Shown: in pieces, positions 58,499-64,000 of the stretch
Layout of the letters: each line of letters begins with the position of its first letter
How positions within the stretch are numbered: position 1 is the stretch's first letter
Notes under the pieces: model-generated
The model's input: the letters and a program-made list of their open reading frames with translations, nothing else
Told to the model about the DNA's origin: nothing
Database searches by the model: none
Made by a program: the position numbers and the translations under genes
Assembly (NCBI RefSeq): GCF_002902965.1
Contig: NZ_CP026109.1
Location: forward strand, 434,001 to 498,000
Reading direction: 5' to 3'
From: Paraburkholderia hospita
GTDB taxonomy: Bacteria > Pseudomonadota > Gammaproteobacteria > Burkholderiales > Burkholderiaceae
DNA: 64,000 nucleotides

Positions 58499-59176
58499 TC
58501 AGAGCTCTAAGGCGCTACCTACCGTCGCCGCGTTCGCTCTATTGGTCGGTGATTTGCGGCCACGACTGACCAGCGACGACAGGCCGTGCTCTGAAATGAT
58601 TTTCCACATGTGCGAGTGCGAATACCTGACTCCGTACCGTGCCTCAACAGCGAGCCGCAATCGAGCATTTGTCCAACGTTCGGCATCGATACCGCATACA
58701 CGCGGAGACTGTTTCAGCACAGCGAGGAGCCAGGCAAAACCTTCAGCCTCAAGCTTGGGTGGCTTGCCGGGTACGCTCGACAGGTTGATAGTGCGCAACC
58801 GGTCACCGAAGCCGAGATCAATGATGAGTTGCCGCACGTAAACACGCGAAAAGGATAACCCGAACTCCCGCTGGATTAGCTGTCCGACGGCACCGATCGT
58901 CCAACGCTCACGATTGACCGCGTAGTCTCGAGGCCGACGTGCGAGCGCCTCGGTGAGCTTCGCCCTCGCCTTTCCATCAAGGGCCGATCGCCTGCCCCCC
59001 AAGGGAAGCATCCGAAGGCCTGCAATTCCTTCGCGTTCGACGATGGCTCGATACTTCCGGACCGTATTCTCGGAAAGACCGAGTGCTCGCGCGACATGTG
59101 CCACATCATGTCCATCCATCAACATCTCGCCAGCCTTTATCCGCAGGGAAATTGTCGGTAACTCACGCGTCGGCAT
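58499..59176 (-). CDS. Double winged-helix protein (IS630-like DNA-binding half)
   Basis: A 225-residue protein starting MPTRELPTISLRIKAGEMLM. The first domain holds a Hin/IS630-type helix-turn-helix (DVAHVARALGLSENTVRKYR), and two winged-helix units follow: WTIGAVGQLIQREFGLSFSR and ARLRLAVEARYGVRYSHSHM with WKIISEHGLS. No DDE catalytic domain follows. It is either an orphaned transposase DNA-binding part or a regulator of island genes. Confidence 0.6.
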   Translation of the reverse strand: MPTRELPTISLRIKAGEMLMDGHDVAHVARALGLSENTVRKYRAIVEREGIAGLRMLPLGGRRSALDGKARAKLTEALARRPRDYAVNRERWTIGAVGQLIQREFGLSFSRVYVRQLIIDLGFGDRLRTINLSSVPGKPPKLEAEGFAWLLAVLKQSPRVCGIDAERWTNARLRLAVEARYGVRYSHSHMWKIISEHGLSSLVSRGRKSPTNRANAATVGSALEL

Positions 59177-59664
59177 AGGATCTCTCGAGAAACGATCTCA
59201 GCTGATTGTGCCATGAGGCTCATTTATTGGATTCGAGGTCTTTGCGAAGGCGAATCGCGATAGACTGACCTTCGATGACATTTTGGCGAGAAGATGTGAG
59301 GCAAAACCGGGCGGCAATGGAACATTCCACTTTCCGACATCATGCCTGGGGGAATGGCTCGCGCAATATGCGAGGCCGGCGTCGGTATGGCGCTTGATGA
59401 CATGCCTGCTCGGAGTGTGAAACTCGCACGCTCCGTCTTCGGGGCTTCTGCGTCCAGGAGGGCGTCAGGCAACTATCCAGGCTCGGGTCGTCCGTTATAT
59501 CCCGTTGTTGATCCGTCCAGCCGTGGCCTCGTGGGCGTACCAAACAGCGCGTTGGCGCGTTTCGTGACGTTCACGCATCGACTCATTGGAGATGCTGGTC
59601 AACGCTCGCAGCAATGTTTGCGCCGATCACGAATACCGCCTGGGGCGAATACAGGTACACGACG
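59177..59664. other. Region without a recognisable gene
   Basis: Nothing convincing on either strand. Confidence 0.4.
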
Positions 59665-60183
59665 TCAATGCGTCGCGACAGCGACTATTTCGAGGTGGGA
59701 GAAGCGGCGTGCCCGCTTGCCTGCCCGTTTGCCCGACTTCGACACGATGGCACTTACCGCCCGTGTGTTGCTTTGCGCAACCTGGATCGTCAGCCGGGCC
59801 GCCTTGCGCGTCGTCTCGTACCAGGTACCCGACTTCAGCGCGGTGATGGCAGTCTCCGCGGCGGCTGGCGAATAGCGTGAGGCATTGTCGATCAGATTCC
59901 GCAATTGGCGCTGCTGCCCAGCGAACCGCTCACTGGCTATGTTTGCGATTTCTAACTGGGAATTCGATGGAATTCGATGCGATCGCGAACCGCTGACCGT
60001 AACGAGTCTGAATTCGCGAGGCGGCGAGTTGCGTCGCACTATCCTGCTGCGTAATCCTTCCCTGCAAACTCTTCCCTGATAACGCCTCAGGCACTTCGTC
60101 TCCGGTTTCGTCGATGCCGATCGGTCGGTTTGCAGGTTCAATTCAATCCATTTACGGCAACTCTCGAATGTTTCGTTTGGCAA
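59665..60183 (-). pseudogene. Phasin-like protein, degraded
   Basis: The C-terminal half of this 172-residue frame (IANIASERFAGQQRQLRNLI, SPAAAETAITALKSGTWYET, TRKAARLTIQVAQSNTRAVS) matches the helical core of phasins with a basic tail. A short piece WIELNLQTDRSA also fits. The middle (Arg/Ser-rich) does not, and the only start is TTG 60183, so it is probably frameshifted. Confidence 0.5.
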
Positions 60184-60307
60184 CGCAAACGACGTTTGGA
60201 CGAGTGATCATTGCATTGCATCCTTCGGCTCTGGATCTCACAGATACATGGTCCACTCCAAAATTTTCGTATAGTGCAGCGTCCAGTTCAATCACTATGT
60301 TCAATCG

Positions 60308-61132
60308 TTATTCGCTGATGTCGGCCTGTGTCATCAGGTCATCGACGACGGTGCGAATGGCTTCATCCAGCCGTTCCGTTTCCAGTTGCGTCCGGATGCT
60401 GTCCCGCAATGTGTCATAGCTGGGAATCTGCCTGTCTCCAGTCGCATCGGGTTCGCACAATCCCCATTCATTGCCGGGCGTGGTGGGTGTACCGGGCGTG
60501 CCGTCCGCAAAAGATACAAGCGTTGATGGGTTGACCGGCGGCGATACGTTCCGTCTGACTTCGCTGTTTGCTTGCGGCGCCACCGAATCCCGGTCCGGCG
60601 CGGCGCGGCGAGCGAATGAAGTCAGCCGGCCGGCCGTTAGCAGACGATCAGCGGTCTCTGCGGAAACCGTCGATCTTTGCGTGCTCGTCTCCAGGCTTTT
60701 GATGACCTGTGCATAGCGAGCCCAGACATCGGCCTCGGTCACTGCCGAGGGACGCACCGTATCGCGCAGGTACTGCCGGATAACTTCGATGATTCCACTC
60801 GCTTCAGACGCTCGCCGAATACCCCGCGTCGCATTGACATGCCGCGGTTTCTCCGCAGCCTGCCGCAATAATTCCATTGCGATGAGGCGGTGCCTGAGCG
60901 TGCGGCGCAAGACAGTCGTGTCGCGCGCACCGGACACGGTAACCGCGTTATCGAGGTCCGCTTGCGTGATGATCTCATCGTTGACGGTCGCGACGATTAC
61001 GGATGACGGTGGTCGTGATCCACTCGTGGCAGCCAATGCCGATGTGCCGCCCTCTGCCATCACCCCAAGAGGACATGCACAGGCGACAAATGCGGCAAAC
61101 CTGGCGATGAAAGAATGGATCCTGCACGTCAT
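60308..61132 (-). CDS. SurA-N-like peptidyl-prolyl isomerase/chaperone relative
   Basis: A 274-residue protein with an N-terminal signal peptide (residues 1 to about 25, AFVACACPLGVMA). The block VIVATVNDEIITQADLDNAV is typical of the SurA N-terminal domain. No parvulin rotamase domain (GxxG/LGWF motif) is visible, so it may be a chaperone-only relative in the periplasm. The tail is acidic and helical (IRTQLETERLDEAIRTVVDD). ATG 61132 follows GAGGGTCG; ATG 61162 is an alternative. Operon neighbours absent. Confidence 0.65.
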   Translation of the reverse strand: MTCRIHSFIARFAAFVACACPLGVMAEGGTSALAATSGSRPPSSVIVATVNDEIITQADLDNAVTVSGARDTTVLRRTLRHRLIAMELLRQAAEKPRHVNATRGIRRASEASGIIEVIRQYLRDTVRPSAVTEADVWARYAQVIKSLETSTQRSTVSAETADRLLTAGRLTSFARRAAPDRDSVAPQANSEVRRNVSPPVNPSTLVSFADGTPGTPTTPGNEWGLCEPDATGDRQIPSYDTLRDSIRTQLETERLDEAIRTVVDDLMTQADISE

Positions 61133-61401
61133 CTGTTCGACCCTCTCGGCAGCATTTTTCAAGCTGCCATCAGGACGAATTTACAAGGTCACGACGGATC
61201 CAGAACCTATCAAACAGGATAGGGATTTTTGTCCGGTCTTTTTGGTAAAACCTCAGCTATCTTGGCTGAGTTGCACGCGGCGATTCGACGTCCGTCTGCG
61301 CAACATCTTGTAGACATGGCCTCGAGCAAACGGCCAGGGCGATGTGTCACATCAATGTATGGCGAGCGATCGCGTCAATAAATCACCTCGGGGTGCGGAC
61401 C

Positions 61402-62808
61402 ATGCGCGTGACTACTGCGATGCAGACAGAAGAGCCGTTTGCGCTCATCCGGTTCATTACACAGAGGTATGCGCGGCTGGTACTCGTGGCCTTCGCGCTC
61501 GTTCCTGCTTATCTGATCGGCTACCTGTACTTCTTTCAGGACCGGACGCTCAAATTCGAGAATCACGCGTTTCATGAAATTGCCATCGCGGTGGCGACGC
61601 TCGAGGGTCTCTTTGTTACGTATGTGACGTGGCAGTGTTACCGCTCTTCCGGCGAGCCATTGCTGCGATGGATGATGCTAGGTTTCTTCGGGTTCGTCCT
61701 GATCTACGCGCTGCATGGAGCGTTCACGGGATTCGCGCATCACGACATCTGGCTCTTCCTCGCGTACGGGCCGGCATCGCGGCTGGCAATGTCGGTTTTG
61801 CTGCTGATCGCGCTGTTATCGTACCGGCAGCCTGCAGATCCCGCCGGCCGGCGCGTGGGGAGAAGATACTGGCTGACCTGGGCTATCGCCTTCCTTGTCG
61901 TGGACGTACTGGTCGCACTTCTGGCGACTTCGACGTTTGCCGGCATCGCTCCACTGCGACTCATGGAGAGCGCCGCGCTCATTCTCTCGGTACTGAATGT
62001 TGCCGTCCTGATGCTGCGCCGGATCCGATCCCCGCTGATGGTGATCTACGGCATCTCGGTGACGTCGTTTGCGCTGTCGTCGCTTGCGTTCCTTCTGGGA
62101 AGCCCGTGGAACCACATGTGGTGGCTGGCACATGTCATCTTCGCCAGCGGATTCTTTCTGCTCAGTTATGGCGTCGTCCAGGCCTTTCTCACGACCCGGT
62201 CATTCGCCACGATCTACAGTCATGAGGAATTGACAGCGCGGCTCGCCGAGGCGATGGCGCGCACGGAAAGCGCGTTGCAGGAAGTGCAGCGCACTAACCA
62301 GAAGCTCGAGCATCTGGCGGCGACCGACCCGCTGACGGGCGCGGCGAACCGGCGTCATTTCATCGAACGTGTCGAAGCAGAGGTCGCGCGCGCCCGGAGA
62401 GACGGTATCCCGTTTTCCCTGCTGGCGCTTGATCTCGATAACTTCAAATGGGTTAACGATGCCTATGGGCATCAGGTCGGTGACACAGTCCTGCAGGGGT
62501 TCGTACAGGCATGCCTCGACGCGATCCGGCCATACAATGGCGTCGCGCGGGTTGGCGGTGAGGAGTTCATGGTGCTGCTGTCCCGCACGTCGCTAGATGC
62601 TGCCCTCGCGATCGGCGAACGTATCCGCGCGGCGACTGCCGGCACCACATTCGCGGGTGAAACCGGACGCAAGGTTTCCATCACGGTCAGTATCGGCATC
62701 TCCCAGTTCGGCAGTGATGGCGACACGATCGATGCCCTTCTTCGTACCGCCGACCAGCGGCTCTACCACGCGAAGCGTCATGGCCGCAACCGTGTGACAG
62801 CTACATAG
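61402..62808 (+). CDS. Membrane-bound diguanylate cyclase
   Basis: A 468-residue protein with eight or so hydrophobic helices in residues 25-270 (MASE-like sensor), a short coiled coil (LAEAMARTESALQEVQRTNQ) and a C-terminal GGDEF-type domain with intact RVGGEEFMVL. It makes c-di-GMP from two GTP. The usual inhibitory RxxD site five residues upstream reads RPYN, so feedback inhibition may be lost. ATG 61402 chosen. The CSS/EAL phosphodiesterase gene lies downstream. Confidence 0.88.
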   Translation: MRVTTAMQTEEPFALIRFITQRYARLVLVAFALVPAYLIGYLYFFQDRTLKFENHAFHEIAIAVATLEGLFVTYVTWQCYRSSGEPLLRWMMLGFFGFVLIYALHGAFTGFAHHDIWLFLAYGPASRLAMSVLLLIALLSYRQPADPAGRRVGRRYWLTWAIAFLVVDVLVALLATSTFAGIAPLRLMESAALILSVLNVAVLMLRRIRSPLMVIYGISVTSFALSSLAFLLGSPWNHMWWLAHVIFASGFFLLSYGVVQAFLTTRSFATIYSHEELTARLAEAMARTESALQEVQRTNQKLEHLAATDPLTGAANRRHFIERVEAEVARARRDGIPFSLLALDLDNFKWVNDAYGHQVGDTVLQGFVQACLDAIRPYNGVARVGGEEFMVLLSRTSLDAALAIGERIRAATAGTTFAGETGRKVSITVSIGISQFGSDGDTIDALLRTADQRLYHAKRHGRNRVTAT

Positions 62809-63124
62809 CAGGTGGATAGGCGTGCAGGTATGGACGCGCGGATGAGATTGAACAACAGGCCGCACGTTCGACAGGCTTTGCCGCCCAGTGACATTCAAGC
62901 CGCCTGGCGTATCCTGTCCTGTGGGGAGCAGGTCACCGCCCTCTTCCATCGCATGTCCCGACTGATCCAGTCCATGCATGATGGGTTTTTACACGGCGGG
63001 CAAGCTTTCATGTGAATGAAATGCTATAACTGTCATGCCCGCGCGTACGCGGCAGCTTACCTGATGGCGATCGCCTTCAGCCTGAGCCGCACCAGAGTTC
63101 TGCGACCTCAAAGAGGGGACGCGC
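62809..63124. other. Intergenic region between the c-di-GMP genes
   Basis: No gene seen. It contains the upstream region of the CSS/EAL gene. Confidence 0.4.
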
Positions 63125-64000
63125 ATGCCTGTGAATGTCGCATGGCGGGAGGCGGTTGTGTCGCGTCGACGCAACCTGCTGGAAGTGATGATTCTGATTG
63201 CGGTTATCGCACTGGCTTTGCTCGCCGGGTACCACTTCGCATCCGAACGGTCACAGGCGCAGCAACGGGTCGTAACGCAGGATATCCACGACTCGATTGA
63301 TCGCATCATGACGGCCAGCCGCGTTGACGAACGCAGACTCGCGAATCTTGCCGGCACGCCCTGCCCGGACATTCAGGCAGAGCTCACCTTGCGGGACGTA
63401 TTCGTCCCGTATCGCCGGTCCGCGATGATGGTTCGGGACGGGCAGGTGTACTGCGCGACCCTGCTCGGACATCTGTCCATTCCCGTCACCGCCTATCTCG
63501 GTCGTAGTGGTGCCGGGCAGCAGATCACTCTGCTGGCCGGAACCCCGATGATGCCGGACGTGCCTGTCATGGTGATCTATGCCCCGGTCGACAGCCGACG
63601 CGGCATCCTGTACGTCGTCGAGGGCGCCTACATCGCAGACATTCTCGCGCGCGCCAGGACGTCGGGTGCAAGGAGCGCGTCGGTCTCAGATGGGGCGGGC
63701 GGCACAATCACGAGCGACGGCCGGTTCGTGAAAACCGATGCGCATGCGTCAGATATGAGTGAGATCCTTGTCAGGGTGGAAGCAGACGCCGCGCGGCTAA
63801 GAGCAGACCTCATCCTGACCGAAATCTTTGCGTTACTGGCCGGCCTCATTGCCTGCGCAGTGCTGATTGGCGGGTATCACGCGGGTTTCACACCGCGTCA
63901 GCGACTGGAAAGACAGGTTCGTGCAGGCCTGCGGCGCAATGAATTTTACGTGGAGTATCAGGCGATCGTCGACCTGGAAACGGGTGCGTGGACGGGTGCC
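63125..64000 (+). CDS. CSS-motif/EAL c-di-GMP phosphodiesterase, cut by window end
   Basis: From ATG 63125 (ribosome binding site GAGGGGAC) the frame stays open for 292 codons to the end of the window. A first membrane helix (residues 19-38) and a second near residue 245 flank a periplasmic domain with TPCPDIQAEL and MVRDGQVYCATLLG, the redox-type Cys pair of CSS-motif sensors (the classic CSS here reads CAT). The EAL domain begins at NEFYVEYQAIVDLETGAWTG. Such enzymes degrade c-di-GMP in response to periplasmic thiol state. Confidence 0.8.
   Translation, partial: MPVNVAWREAVVSRRRNLLEVMILIAVIALALLAGYHFASERSQAQQRVVTQDIHDSIDRIMTASRVDERRLANLAGTPCPDIQAELTLRDVFVPYRRSAMMVRDGQVYCATLLGHLSIPVTAYLGRSGAGQQITLLAGTPMMPDVPVMVIYAPVDSRRGILYVVEGAYIADILARARTSGARSASVSDGAGGTITSDGRFVKTDAHASDMSEILVRVEADAARLRADLILTEIFALLAGLIACAVLIGGYHAGFTPRQRLERQVRAGLRRNEFYVEYQAIVDLETGAWTGA

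Overview
The window looks like accessory-rich DNA of a GC-rich betaproteobacterium, most likely Burkholderiales (Burkholderia, Paraburkholderia or Caballeronia). This rests on two phasin-type proteins, a SUF Fe-S operon with its own Rrf2 regulator, a KatG of the usual burkholderial form, and many insertion sequences and small phage-type genes. I see no rRNA, tRNA, CRISPR array or replication origin, so chromosome versus megaplasmid cannot be decided.

Layout. 1-4.3 kb: decayed genes (PAS protein, serine hydrolase, DUF3422 protein) and one small unknown gene. 4.3-6.5 kb: an ISKra4-type element with a dead transposase. 6.6-13.1 kb: an intact eight-gene SUF operon on the minus strand (Rrf2 regulator, sufB, C, D, S, U, T and a Rieske ferredoxin) with a palindromic operator-like site at its promoter. 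13.4-21.1 kb: transposases and remnants (IS1182, IS701, solo integrase), a HEPN-like protein, Ku and sigma-factor remnants, and a Rieske/FAD reductase. 21.2-32.6 kb: tiny phage-type genes arranged as divergent pairs, interrupted by a second EF-G and a three-BON protein, with decayed DUF5131, IS110 and tyrosine-recombinase pieces. 32.8-38.9 kb: a methyltransferase, a trypsin-like protease, a 2OG-Fe(II) oxygenase, a DksA/TraR protein and two dead transposases. 39.0-41.2 kb: a second, intact ISKra4-type element that cuts a monooxygenase gene. 42-49.6 kb: glyoxalase II-like hydrolase, ankyrin protein, Hfq, XRE-type regulator, phasin, cold-shock protein and KatG. 49.8-55.4 kb: another copy of the divergent mini-gene module, an inverted pair of membrane-protein paralogs, HU and DUF2905 remnants, a lipoprotein and an IS5 transposase. 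55.7-64 kb: a YecA/SEC-C pair, a MarR regulator, a double winged-helix protein, a phasin remnant, a SurA-like protein, and a diguanylate cyclase followed by a CSS/EAL phosphodiesterase that runs off the right edge.

Functional themes are Fe-S cluster and redox homeostasis (SUF, two Rieske proteins, KatG), c-di-GMP turnover, and a large load of mobile DNA. About thirty genes are frameshifted, nonsense-mutated or truncated. Some frameshifts lie in homopolymers and could be sequencing errors, but the in-frame stops and chimeric junctions are real decay signals.

The most unusual structure is the divergent mini-gene array. Ten positions carry a start-codon motif close to GGAATCCTAGCATG on the plus strand. 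At most of them an unrelated small gene starts on the minus strand only 34-37 nt away. The genes on both sides change from copy to copy while the spacer length and motif persist, which suggests modular cassettes.
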